From: Amycolatopsis marina
GTDB taxonomy: Bacteria; Actinomycetota; Actinomycetes; Mycobacteriales; Pseudonocardiaceae
DNA length: 64,000 bases
NCBI RefSeq assembly: GCF_900111885.1
Contig: NZ_FOKG01000015.1
Coordinates: 1-64,000, forward strand
Reading direction: 5' to 3'
This document shows, in pieces, positions 32,115 through 39,858 of this stretch (the first letter of the stretch is position 1; every line of letters starts with the position of its first letter). Both the position numbers and the translations under genes were made by a program. The notes under the pieces are model-generated. The model saw only the letters and a list, made by a program, of their open reading frames with translations. It was not told the DNA's origin and ran no database searches.

Positions 32115-35100
32115 CGCGTCCCGGCCGGTGCCGTTTTTTCCCGCTCCCGCATGCTGTTGCTCGCGCCCGTTCGGCGAACGCTGTTCCGGCCGCTCCGGTG
32201 GCTGGTCGTCCGGCTGCCCGCCCGGCGGCGTGTTGAGTACCTGCTCCTCGGTGAGGCCGACCTCCAGTTCGGCTGCCCGTTCGAGGTCCTCTTCCAGTTC
32301 GTTGTCGAGTTTGCCCGCGAAGTCGTCTTCCGGCGGGGCGGCGACGTACGGCCGCTGCTCGTCCTCGGGTTCGTCCGCTCCGACAACGCGCCCGCCGTCA
32401 GCGACCCGCGCGTCCTTCGAACCAGGTGTGGTGTCCATCGCGGCCCGCAGGTGCTCCAGGTGCGGCCCGGAGAAGTCCACCCGGATGCGCTCGACGCCAC
32501 CGGCGCCGTCGCCGAAGATGAACTGCCTCGGTTCCCGGTCCCGATCGAGGCCCCGTTGCCCGCCGGGACGCCTGCCCAGAGCCGCGACGACCTGCTCGTA
32601 GCCGACTCCGACGGGCACCTTGAGCAGGCGCAGCGCGTCCGCTTGCGCCTCGTCGTCGTCGAGCCTGCCGACGAACACCGAGTCGAGCAGCGCCACGAAA
32701 CCCTGGATCTTCAGGAAGTCCGCCGGGATCTGCGAGGACAGCAGCACCCGGACGTTCCACTTCCGGGAGTCACGGGCGAACCGGTTCATCAGGACCCGCC
32801 CGGTCGGCACCTCGGAGAGGAAGAACGCCTCGTCGATCCAGACGCCCTTGCGCAGATCCTTGGGCTTCTCGTAGACCGACCGCTGGGTCAGCCAGGCGGC
32901 CAGGTTGAGCATCTCCACACCGAGCGCCTCGGCGTCGGTCCAGTGTTCCCGGCCAACGCCGTCCTTCGGCAGGGTGAGCCCCGCCATGGTCAGCACGGTG
33001 AGCCGGTCGTCGCGGGTCTCGGAGTACGGATCGGCACCGGACTCCGGGATGAGCAGCGACATCCGCTCACGCATCTCGTCCAGGAAGTCGGCCACGACCA
33101 CGGCATGCTCGTGGTGCTCGCTGGAGTCCCTGCGCAGTGCGTCGATCACCTGGCCCGGATCGGCATCGAAGCGACCACCGACCGCGCGCACGGCGCGCAG
33201 CAGGACGATCCGGGTCTGCGCCATCCGGGAAACCTCGTACGGCAGCACCCCGGCGAGCACGTCGAGCACAAGTCGGCGCCGGGTGGCGCCGGCCAGCGCG
33301 CGTTCCCGACGCCATGCCCGCTCCGGGTCCTCCTCGTCCAGGAAGTGGTCCAGCTGCGGCTCGGCCACCACCCGGTACGGATTGAGGATGCCGGGCTGGG
33401 CGTTGAGCAGGTTGATCGGCCGCGCGTAGGGCCGGATCTCCGGCAGGTCGCACAGCCGGGACAGGGGCCCCGACGGATCCAGGATCGTCCAGTGGGCCCC
33501 CGATCGCAGCGTCTTGTAGACGATGCCACCACCGAGGAAGGACTTGCCGCCACCGAGGCCGGCCACCATCGCGGTGAGGCCGGAGCCGTCCCGGATCTCC
33601 TGTGCCATCCACGGGTCCCAGGCCACCGGACGCCGGGTGGCGGTGCAGGTCTCGCCGAGCAGGATGCCCCGCCGGTCGCCGACCTCCGCGGTGGCCGTCG
33701 GCACGGACGACGCGGCCCAGACGACCGAGCCGCGGCGCATGTAGGCGGCCGAGGCCAGCGGCTCGCCGGGGATGAACTCCCTGGCCATCGCGTACTGCGC
33801 CTCGGGATGCTCGATCGCGATCTTCGGCTTGTACAGGTCGAGCAACTGCTGTGCCATGCGCAGCGCGTCGCGCTCGGTCGGCCCGGATACGGCAAGCCGC
33901 CACCAGGACCGGACCCGGGTGGCCAGCGCGGTGAATCCCGACGTCATCTCGTCGTCGATCTCCAGCACGCGAGAGGCCTGCCTGGCCAGCGACTGCGGCG
34001 GTTCCAGCTCGTGCTCGTCGGTGTAGTGCTTCACCTGCGAGCGCACCTTGTTCATCTGTCGCTGCAGCTCGCCCGCGACCTCCTCCGGCCTGCGCACGTA
34101 GATGCGCGCGGACCACTCAACCGCACCGGCGAGGCGATCGGCGTGCTGCACCCAGGGGTCGTCGACCTCCGGGATCTGCAGGCCGTGCATCTGGCCGACG
34201 GTGAGCACCGCGACGTGCCGGGACACCCCGGCGTTGGAACCGGTGCGTCCGCGCACGGTGACCGTCGGGGCGTACGGATCGGCGTGGAAGTCCGCGGCGT
34301 CGGTGAAGCTGGCCAGGTCCTCCGGCTCCCAGGCGGCGCCCGGCACGGCGGGCAGGTTGCGCGGGGCCGGCAGGCCCAGCGAACAGGACCGGTGCATCAG
34401 CCAGGACATCTCCTCGGCGTGCGCGGGCCTGCCCTCCAGCCCGGCGGAACCGATCACCTGGTCGAGGTGCTCGACCTCGGAGTCGAGCGCGGTCAGCTCG
34501 GCGTCCACGGCCTCGGGCAGAATCTTGCGCAGCAGCGGGGCCGCACGCTCCACGGCACGGTCCATCACTCCCCTGGTCTGCACCTGGACCCCGATGTAGA
34601 CCTCCTTCTCCGCCATCGATCGGCCCATCAGCTGCTGCTGCTCACCGATCAGGTACTCGTCGAAGGAGAGGGCGCCGGGGCTGTCCGGCGGGCGGCCGAC
34701 GGCGTTGTGGACGTGGGACTCGGCCCACATCCGGATCGGGTACGGCCGGTTGGTCACGCGCAGGTGCAGCCACCGGCCCTGCAGCTCGGCGTACTGCCCG
34801 GCGATGGCCGCGATGAGGTCACGTCGCTGCGAGTCCGACCGGAACGACCAGCGCTGCGGCGCGAGCCGGTACCAGGCGTAGACCTCGTGCCCGGTACGCA
34901 GCAGGTGCCCGTCGATGCTTCTTGCCGCGATCGAGGGGGTGTAGGTCGGTACCGACTGTTCGCCGGGCAGTCTCCTGCCCTTCTTACCCGAGTTGGCCTT
35001 CTTCGCCTGTGCTGACCTGGACTGCGCAGATCTCTGCGCAGCCTTCGACTGTGCCGGCACCGGGCGCTGCTGTGGCTGCTGTGCCTGACCAGGCTGCCAG

Positions 35101-35162
35101 GAACTGGCGGCCAGGGGCAGGTCCTGCTCCCGCTTCTGCCGGCTTCCGCCGCGACCGAACAA
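32109..35162 (-). CDS. VirB4-like type IV secretion ATPase
   Basis: A 1,017-residue cytoplasmic ATPase. The first 70 residues are a Gln/Ala/Lys-rich tail. The middle (about 80-500) matches the N-terminal part of VirB4/TraC proteins. Walker A is GLGGGKS (535-541), with WTILDPSGPLSRL after it. Walker B is KGVWIDEAFFL (about 768-778), followed by RKWNVRVLLSSQIPADFL, typical of VirB4. The acidic C-terminus is disordered. VirB4 ATPases power assembly and transport. The start is a TTG at 35162 with a GGGAGG ribosome-binding site inside the end of the preceding gene, 3 nt upstream. Confidence 0.87.
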   Translation of the reverse strand: MFGRGGSRQKREQDLPLAASSWQPGQAQQPQQRPVPAQSKAAQRSAQSRSAQAKKANSGKKGRRLPGEQSVPTYTPSIAARSIDGHLLRTGHEVYAWYRLAPQRWSFRSDSQRRDLIAAIAGQYAELQGRWLHLRVTNRPYPIRMWAESHVHNAVGRPPDSPGALSFDEYLIGEQQQLMGRSMAEKEVYIGVQVQTRGVMDRAVERAAPLLRKILPEAVDAELTALDSEVEHLDQVIGSAGLEGRPAHAEEMSWLMHRSCSLGLPAPRNLPAVPGAAWEPEDLASFTDAADFHADPYAPTVTVRGRTGSNAGVSRHVAVLTVGQMHGLQIPEVDDPWVQHADRLAGAVEWSARIYVRRPEEVAGELQRQMNKVRSQVKHYTDEHELEPPQSLARQASRVLEIDDEMTSGFTALATRVRSWWRLAVSGPTERDALRMAQQLLDLYKPKIAIEHPEAQYAMAREFIPGEPLASAAYMRRGSVVWAASSVPTATAEVGDRRGILLGETCTATRRPVAWDPWMAQEIRDGSGLTAMVAGLGGGKSFLGGGIVYKTLRSGAHWTILDPSGPLSRLCDLPEIRPYARPINLLNAQPGILNPYRVVAEPQLDHFLDEEDPERAWRRERALAGATRRRLVLDVLAGVLPYEVSRMAQTRIVLLRAVRAVGGRFDADPGQVIDALRRDSSEHHEHAVVVADFLDEMRERMSLLIPESGADPYSETRDDRLTVLTMAGLTLPKDGVGREHWTDAEALGVEMLNLAAWLTQRSVYEKPKDLRKGVWIDEAFFLSEVPTGRVLMNRFARDSRKWNVRVLLSSQIPADFLKIQGFVALLDSVFVGRLDDDEAQADALRLLKVPVGVGYEQVVAALGRRPGGQRGLDRDREPRQFIFGDGAGGVERIRVDFSGPHLEHLRAAMDTTPGSKDARVADGGRVVGADEPEDEQRPYVAAPPEDDFAGKLDNELEEDLERAAELEVGLTEEQVLNTPPGGQPDDQPPERPEQRSPNGREQQHAGAGKNGTGRDAA

Positions 35163-35165
35163 CGA

Positions 35166-35642
35166 CTACCTCCCGACCGGGGCCGGAGGCCGGCCACGGC
35201 GCGCTCGTGCTGGGCTGTGCTGGGTTCTGGGTGGTGGCGTGGCCCCTCTCGTTCTCGGCCCTCTCGTCCTCGACTTGGGTCTCGGCCGTTCGGTCCGCAC
35301 CCGCACCTTGCTGGCACTGACCGCGCCGCCGGACCCGCTGGTCCGCTCACGTGGAGTTCGCAGTTCCCTGGCCCACATCGTCATGACCGACCCGAGCGGG
35401 CGCTCGTGGCTGATCTTGGCGGTGATGAACCTGGTGATGACGATGGTGATGACGAAGGCCCAGGCCGTCGAGAAGAAGCCGAAGCTGAAGCCCATCTGCC
35501 GTTCGACGGTCAGCACCAGCAGGAACACCGGAACGCCGACGCCCCACGCCACGTACCTGGCCCGCCACGGAAAGGTGGCCTTCGGCGGGCCGAGCCATAC
35601 GGCATCGACCCGGTAGACGTCGTCATCGGTTCGGATTCGCAA
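35166..35642 (-). CDS. PrgI/VirB3-like small membrane protein
   Basis: A 158-residue protein with two close hydrophobic segments (about 31-47 and 53-70, YVAWGVGVPVFLLVLTVE and FGFFSTAWAFVITIVITRF), then HERPLGSVMTMWARELRTPR and a basic, Arg/Pro-rich tail. Two helices just upstream of a VirB4-type ATPase gene is the layout of VirB3/PrgI/TcpE proteins, which recruit VirB4 to the membrane. The frame opens with TTG at 35642, with GAGGTG 10 nt upstream; no ATG or GTG start lies before the first helix. The TAG is 3 nt before the VirB4-like start. Confidence 0.7.
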   Translation of the reverse strand: MRIRTDDDVYRVDAVWLGPPKATFPWRARYVAWGVGVPVFLLVLTVERQMGFSFGFFSTAWAFVITIVITRFITAKISHERPLGSVMTMWARELRTPRERTSGSGGAVSASKVRVRTERPRPKSRTRGPRTRGATPPPRTQHSPARARRGRPPAPVGR

Positions 35643-35654
35643 GGCCGAAGCACC

Positions 35655-35921
35655 TCAGCCGGTGAACAGGCCGGCGATCCATTCGCCGACGTCGACACCC
35701 GCGCCACTGACCGCGAGGCCGATGATCGCCAGCGCGACCACCACGCCGGCCAGGCGGCGCATGACTCCGGCGTTGTCGCCCTTGCCGCCGCCCAGCCAGA
35801 GCAGCAGCAGCGCCACGGCGAGCAACACCAGCGGAACCACGTTGTCGAGCAGCCAGGTGCGGACGCCGCCCGTTCCGAGCTCGCCGTCCTGCGCCAGTGC
35901 CGCAAGGGTCATGATCGTCAT
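35655..35921 (-). CDS. VirB2-like small membrane protein (pilin-like)
   Basis: An 88-residue protein with two hydrophobic helices (about 28-46, VVPLVLLAVALLLLWLGGG, and 55-72, RLAGVVVALAIIGLAVSG) joined by a short Lys/Asp/Arg loop. Size, two-helix layout and position as first gene of the cluster fit the VirB2/TrbC pilin family, though the usual long signal peptide is weak (MTIMTLAALAQDG). It has a GGAG ribosome-binding site 7 nt before the ATG at 35921. The function is inferred from layout and neighbours only. Confidence 0.65.
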   Translation of the reverse strand: MTIMTLAALAQDGELGTGGVRTWLLDNVVPLVLLAVALLLLWLGGGKGDNAGVMRRLAGVVVALAIIGLAVSGAGVDVGEWIAGLFTG

Positions 35922-35984
35922 CGCTTACTCCAAGTTGCGCGGAGCGTGGTTGTGCGGGGCGCACGGTCGTGCACCCCACTGTGG

Positions 35985-36014
35985 TTCCAACACTTGCCAG
36001 TTCCAACACTTGCC
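35985..36014. promoter_or_regulatory. Tandem 14-bp direct repeat upstream of the secretion-like operon
   Basis: TTCCAACACTTGCC occurs twice, at 35985-35998 and 36001-36014, with a 16-bp period. The pair lies 64-93 bp upstream of the first gene of the operon, where a regulator would act. A TGTTC/GAACA inverted repeat (36016-36028) follows at once. No known regulator consensus was recognised. A -35/-10 pair could not be assigned with confidence. Confidence 0.55.
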
Positions 36015-36052
36015 GTGTTCACAGAACATCATGGCGTTACAAGGGGTAGTGG

Positions 36053-36238
36053 TCAAAGGGCCCTTCCACACCTGAGGGCTTCTTGCCCAGCGCGCACTAC
36101 GGCCGATTCTTCCTCAACTGGTCGCTCTCCATCATCACCGTGAATCCACTCAGTATCGAGGCACTCCACCCGGATTTCGTAGTGTGCCGATGGACTCACC
36201 CGGTCGCGAGGATCCAACTCACTCTGGGTATCCGGCAT
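36053..36238 (-). CDS. Possible small acidic protein upstream of the secretion-like operon
   Basis: A 61-codon frame with protein-like composition (many Glu/Asp, DTEWIHGDDGERPVEEE in the middle). It has no Shine-Dalgarno sequence before the ATG at 36238, moderate third-position GC, and no recognised family. It is read in the same direction as the secretion-like operon, 132 nt before its first gene. The rest of the 35922-36453 gap shows only the tandem repeat and nothing else identifiable. Confidence 0.25.
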   Translation of the reverse strand: MPDTQSELDPRDRVSPSAHYEIRVECLDTEWIHGDDGERPVEEESAVVRAGQEALRCGRAL

Positions 36239-36453
36239 TCGGCGTCAATGCGATGCAACCAGTGAACCATGCCCCGAAAGGAGGCCGCATCGGCCTCTGC
36301 CCGGTGACCGACCGCATTGTGGGCTGGCGGTAAAACGATCAACCGAAGGAGAAGGGAAAACAGTTCGGGTGCCGCCCCGCTCGCCGTTTTCGTCACCGTG
36401 AGTGATCAAAAACTGATGTGGAGGAATTTGCTTTCCGGAAACGTCCCGGTCAG

Positions 36454-37320
36454 TCAGCGACCGGCGAAGACGCCGTCCGGGAAGGCCCCCGCGGCCACGG
36501 CGGTCCGGCTCAGTGCCCGCCCGAGATCGTGCAGGCGCTCGGCCTTCTCCCCACCGAGGAGGGACCACGGCACAGCGGCAGCGCGGTTGGTCACGGCCTC
36601 GACCTCGCTACGCAGAGCGGCGCCCTGCTCGGTCAGCGAGCCGTCCTCATCGAGCAGTCCGGCCTCCCGCAGGTGCTCGACCGCGCCCGCCCACTGCTCG
36701 TCCGACCAGCCACGCAGTTTCTTCGCGATCGGCTCGAGGAAGCCCTTGCCGGTGGCGGTGTGGCTGACGATGGCGGTCAATCCGTTGAATCCGGCCGCGA
36801 TGAGCGCCGCGATGTGCCCGTCGCCCCGGAACTCACGCAACAGCGAGACCGCGTGCCAGAGCACGAGGTGCGGTTCCTCCGGCCATTCGAGGTCGGCGTG
36901 GGCGGCGTACAGCGGGCGGCCCTCCGGCAGACACCCCTCGGCGGCCTGCCTGGCCAGCTTCGCGGCCTCGTCGAGTTCGCCTGAGGTGATCGTGTCCTCG
37001 CCGAGCAGCCTGCGCAGCGCGGCATCGGCGGCGGCGAAGCGGGCCTCGAGAACCCGCTCCGGTGTGGCCAGCGTCCAGGCACGCGGAATGTGCCGGGCGA
37101 CCAGTTCGGGATTGAAGTTGAAGAAGGTCGCGGCCACGAGGCCCGCGCCGACCGCGCCCATCGGGGCGGATCGGCTGGCGAAGTACCCCATCCGGCCGGG
37201 CCGCAGGCCGGCTTCGGTGTAGCGCTCTTCCGCCTCAGGCGCGAAGTAGATCATCGAGTGGAGGGGCTCCAGCACGCGATTGCACCGGAAGGCGACCTTG
37301 CTCGCATCGTCCTGATCCAT
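36454..37320 (-). CDS. SCO6745-family protein, helix-turn-helix-like
   Basis: A 288-residue cytoplasmic protein typical of the actinobacterial SCO6745 family: RVLEPLHSMIYFAPEAEERY at the start, then RPGRMGYFASRSAPMGAVGAGLVAATFFNFNPELV, ending in a winged-helix-like C-terminal part (LREAGLLDEDGSLTEQGAALR). The family's function is unknown; the C-terminal part resembles MarR-like DNA-binding or winged domains. The ATG at 37320 is chosen with TAGG 9 nt upstream, and a nearby ATG at 37326 is equally possible. Longer upstream frames would translate the palindromic repeats and are rejected. Confidence 0.82.
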   Translation of the reverse strand: MDQDDASKVAFRCNRVLEPLHSMIYFAPEAEERYTEAGLRPGRMGYFASRSAPMGAVGAGLVAATFFNFNPELVARHIPRAWTLATPERVLEARFAAADAALRRLLGEDTITSGELDEAAKLARQAAEGCLPEGRPLYAAHADLEWPEEPHLVLWHAVSLLREFRGDGHIAALIAAGFNGLTAIVSHTATGKGFLEPIAKKLRGWSDEQWAGAVEHLREAGLLDEDGSLTEQGAALRSEVEAVTNRAAAVPWSLLGGEKAERLHDLGRALSRTAVAAGAFPDGVFAGR

Positions 37321-37353
37321 GGTCATCAACCTACCGGAGGGTACGACACGTAA

Positions 37354-37418
37354 CGGCACTTTCCCGGGAAAGTGCCGTGTGTGCACGCGCAAGTACCGCA
37401 CTTTCCCGGGAAAGTGCG
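37354..37418. repeat. Composite palindromic repeat, two copies, after rnpB
   Basis: The 20-bp palindrome GCACTTTCCCGGGAAAGTGC occurs at 37356-37375 (extending to 24 bp, 37354-37377) and 37398-37417. The copies are 42 bp apart, with a GTGTGTGCACGCGCAA-containing spacer. The second copy begins 9 nt beyond the 3' end of rnpB on the minus strand. The same palindrome and a very similar spacer recur at 57207-57268. Each copy can fold into a perfect 8-10 bp hairpin around CCCGGG, so it may act as a rho-independent type terminator or as a repeat-family element. Confidence 0.9.
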
Positions 37419-37426
37419 AGGGGGCG

Positions 37427-37832
37427 CGGACGAGCTGGCATGTAAGCCGGATCCTGTCCACGCGGTGCGCCGTAGCGGCACCGCGATGGGCGGCCATCCA
37501 TCTCGGCCTGCCGTCGCCGACAGGCTCTAGCGGCCTACCCGCAGGCATCGGACGGGCCGTCCTCGAACGCCTGCGCAGGAGCGTGAACTCCCTCTTGGCC
37601 TTGCTCCGGGTGGGGTTTACCGAGCCGCCCCGGTCACCCGGGGCGCTGGTGGTCTCTTACACCACCGTTTCACCCTTACCCGCCGCTCGCGCGGCAGGCG
37701 GTCTGTTTTCTGTGGCACTGTCCCGCGGGTCACCCCGGGTTGCTGTTGGCAACCACCCTGCCCTGCGGAGTCCGGACTTTCCTCGAAACCGCGCCGAGAC
37801 GCGGCGTCGCGACCGCCCTGCCAGCTCGTCCG
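37427..37832 (-). ncRNA. rnpB: RNase P RNA, bacterial class A
   Basis: On the minus strand this 406-nt segment carries the RNase P core signatures in order: GAGGAAAGTCCGGACTCC near the 5' end, ACAGAAAACAGACCGCC, GGTAAGGGTGAAACGGTG, AGAGACCACC, and a 3' CGGATCCGGCTTACATGCC. The two ends pair perfectly over 14 bp (37427-37440 with 37819-37832) as helix P1, which fixes the boundaries. The RNA is the catalytic subunit that trims the 5' leader of tRNA precursors. It is followed by the palindromic repeats. Confidence 0.97.
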
Positions 37833-37880
37833 CACCGTCCAGGGTAGCGACCGACCGGCCCGGACACCGGGATGACCCCT

Positions 37881-39023
37881 TCAGCTCAGGTGGGAGGTGT
37901 CGTTCACCAGGCGGACCGAGGCGTTGCCGTCGGGATAGAACTCGACCACCGACAGCGAGGCCAGGTCCAGGTGCAGCCGGAACAGCAGTGAAGGGCCCGC
38001 GTCCAGACCCATCCGGAGCAGCGACTTGATCGGCGTGACGTGGCTGACGACGACGATCGTGCGACCCCCGTAGGTCGCCAGCAGTTCGTCGCGGGCGCGG
38101 CGCACCCTGCGGTGCACGGCATCGAAGCTCTCGCCGTTCGGTGCGGGCACCGAGGGGTCACCGAGCCACTCGCGGTGCAGGTCCGGGTCGCGTTCGGCGG
38201 CCTCGCCGAACGTCAGTCCCTCCCAGTCCCCGAAGTCCGTCTCCAGCAGGCCGGGGTGCGTGCTCACCCGGCCGCCGAGCGCGTCGGCCACCGCCTCCGC
38301 CGTCTGCCGTGCCCTGGTGAGCGGCGAGGCGATGATCGGCGCCGCCTCCCCGCCGATGACCAGGCCGTCCATCGAGGCGAGCCGCTTCGCGGCCGCGGCC
38401 GCCTGCTGCGCGCCGGCATCGGTCAGCGACACGTCCCCGCGCCCGGAGTAGCGCCGGTCCACTGACATCGATGTCTGGCCGTGGCGCAGTAGCAGCAGCC
38501 GGGTCGGTGTCCCGGTCGCGCCGGACCAGCGGACCGGGGCCCGGTCGGGGTCCGGGTCCGGGTCGCCGAGCTCGGCCTGCCGCGCCACCTCGGCCGTGTG
38601 TTTCGGTGCGATCCCGGCCTGGGTGTCCATCGCCTCGTTGGCGAGCCGGTCGGCGTGGGCGTTGCGGGCACGCGGGATCCACTCGAACCGCACACGGTCG
38701 AATCCGGCCATGAGTTCCCGTGCTCGTTGCGCGAGCGGCTGCAGCGCGGCGTTCTTGATCTTCCAGCGGCCCGACAGCTGCTCGACGACGAGCTTGGAAT
38801 CCAGCATGGCGTCCACTGTGGACGCACCGAGCTCGGCCGCCGCCTCCAGCCCGGCGATGAGCCCTTGGTACTCGGCCACGTTGTTGGTGGCGATACCCAG
38901 TCCCTCGCTGCGCTCGGCCAGCACCTCGCCGGTCTCGGCGTCCTTGACCACGGCGCCGTACCCGGCAGGGCCGGGGTTGCCCCGGGAACCCCCGTCGGCC
39001 TCGACGATCACCCGATCCGTCAC
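37881..39023 (-). CDS. Bifunctional RNase H / acid phosphatase
   Basis: A 380-residue fusion. Residues 1-140 are a type I RNase H fold: IVEADGGSRGNPGPAGYGAVV with the first catalytic Asp, the Glu in NVAEYQGLIAGLEAA, and WIPRARNAHADRLANEA. Residues about 180-380 are a histidine phosphatase: LLLLRHGQTSMSVDRRYSGRG, PLTRARQTAEAVA, and VVVSHVTPIKSLL with the second histidine. The same fusion is known from M. tuberculosis Rv2228c, whose phosphatase half also acts in cobalamin synthesis (CobC-like). The GTG at 39023 is chosen. It follows the zinc-ribbon gene and an intervening micro-ORF. Confidence 0.9.
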   Translation of the reverse strand: MTDRVIVEADGGSRGNPGPAGYGAVVKDAETGEVLAERSEGLGIATNNVAEYQGLIAGLEAAAELGASTVDAMLDSKLVVEQLSGRWKIKNAALQPLAQRARELMAGFDRVRFEWIPRARNAHADRLANEAMDTQAGIAPKHTAEVARQAELGDPDPDPDRAPVRWSGATGTPTRLLLLRHGQTSMSVDRRYSGRGDVSLTDAGAQQAAAAAKRLASMDGLVIGGEAAPIIASPLTRARQTAEAVADALGGRVSTHPGLLETDFGDWEGLTFGEAAERDPDLHREWLGDPSVPAPNGESFDAVHRRVRRARDELLATYGGRTIVVVSHVTPIKSLLRMGLDAGPSLLFRLHLDLASLSVVEFYPDGNASVRLVNDTSHLS

Positions 39024-39033
39024 AGGTCCCAAC

Positions 39034-39111
39034 TCACAGACCCGATTCCAGCGTCCGACAGCATCCAATGGTGCGGACCTCCTCCGCAGACCCGACCCAA
39101 CCCACACTCAT
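39034..39111 (-). CDS. Possible 25-residue micro-ORF with duplicated gene tail
   Basis: The ORF reads MSVGWVGSAEEVRTIGCC and ends RTLESGL. Its ATG overlaps the zinc-ribbon stop by 4 bp (ATGA), and its TGA lies 10 nt before the RNase H gene. The last seven residues and the stop are identical to the end of the zinc-ribbon protein. The two 24-nt stretches (39034-39057 and 39108-39131) differ at five bases, all synonymous third positions. It could be a coupled small protein or a partial duplication of the gene end. Confidence 0.35.
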   Translation of the reverse strand: MSVGWVGSAEEVRTIGCCRTLESGL

Positions 39112-39845
39112 AGGCCTGACTCCAGAGTCCGCACGAGAATGGCACCGCAGTTGTCGCAGCGGACGACGTCGTCCTCCGCCGTCGTCTTGATCTCGGCGAC
39201 GGTGTTGCGGTCCAGTTCCAGCTGGCAGGCGCCGCACTTGCGCGCACGCAGCAGGGACGCGCCGATGCCCTTCTGCGCCCGCACGCGCTCGTAGAGGTTG
39301 AGCAGGTCTTCGGGGAAGCGGGGTACGAGGGCGGTGCGCTCGGTGGTACGCCGAGCCTCCGTTGCCTCCAGATCCGCGAGGACGTCGTCGCGCCTGCGGG
39401 CCGCTTCGGCGAGCTGCTGCTCGGCCTTGTCGACCTCCGCGCCGGTGCGCTGGGCGTCGAGTTCGAGCGCCTCCCGGCGTTCCATCAACTCCAGCAGGTC
39501 GTCCTCCAGCGCGGACTGCCTGCGCTCGAGCGTCGCCAGCTCGTGTTCGAGGTCGGTCAGCTGCTTCGGCGAGACGGAACCGGAAGCGAGCAGCTTGCGG
39601 TCCTTGTCCTCCCGCGCCCGCACGGACTCGACCTCGCGCTCCTGCCGCGCCACGTCCCGGTCCATGTCCGAGGCCGACGTCTGCACGGCCACCAGCGCGT
39701 CCTTGCGCTCCCGCAGGGTCTTCTCCACCTCGGCGATCTCGGTCAGCTCGGGCAGCGTGCGACGGCGGTGCGCGATACGGGACAGCTCGGCGTCGACCTT
39801 GGCGAGGTCGAGCAGCTGCCGCTGCACGGCTGGATCTGCCTTCAC
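39108..39845 (-). CDS. Zinc-ribbon coiled-coil protein (CT398/Rv2229c family)
   Basis: A 245-residue protein. Residues about 15-180 are a long alpha-helical coiled coil, dense in Glu, Arg and Leu, and the C-terminus is a zinc ribbon with two CxxC pairs (KCGACQ and RCDNCGA). The family includes chlamydial CT398 and mycobacterial Rv2229c; an RNA- or sigma-54-partner role has been suggested in some species, but none is established here. GTG start at 39845 with GAGGGAG 9 nt upstream. It lies 13 nt after the Nif3-like gene, in the conserved order Nif3-like, zinc-ribbon, RNase H/phosphatase. Confidence 0.9.
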   Translation of the reverse strand: MKADPAVQRQLLDLAKVDAELSRIAHRRRTLPELTEIAEVEKTLRERKDALVAVQTSASDMDRDVARQEREVESVRAREDKDRKLLASGSVSPKQLTDLEHELATLERRQSALEDDLLELMERREALELDAQRTGAEVDKAEQQLAEAARRRDDVLADLEATEARRTTERTALVPRFPEDLLNLYERVRAQKGIGASLLRARKCGACQLELDRNTVAEIKTTAEDDVVRCDNCGAILVRTLESGL

Positions 39846-39858
39846 TTTGTGTTCTCCC

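Noticed and set aside
31155..35015. Open frame of 1,286 codons on the plus strand
   Set aside because: It lies exactly opposite the VirB4-like and VirB6-like genes, with His/Arg/Val/Gly-rich shadow composition. The minus-strand genes have clear domains.
36083..36265. Plus-strand 60-codon frame near the secretion-like operon
   Set aside because: It overlaps the slightly better minus-strand frame, has no ribosome-binding site and its composition is not protein-like.
37321..37548. N-terminal extension of the SCO6745-type protein
   Set aside because: It would translate the palindromic repeats (HFPGKV twice) and part of rnpB; the ATG at 37320 matches where family homology begins.
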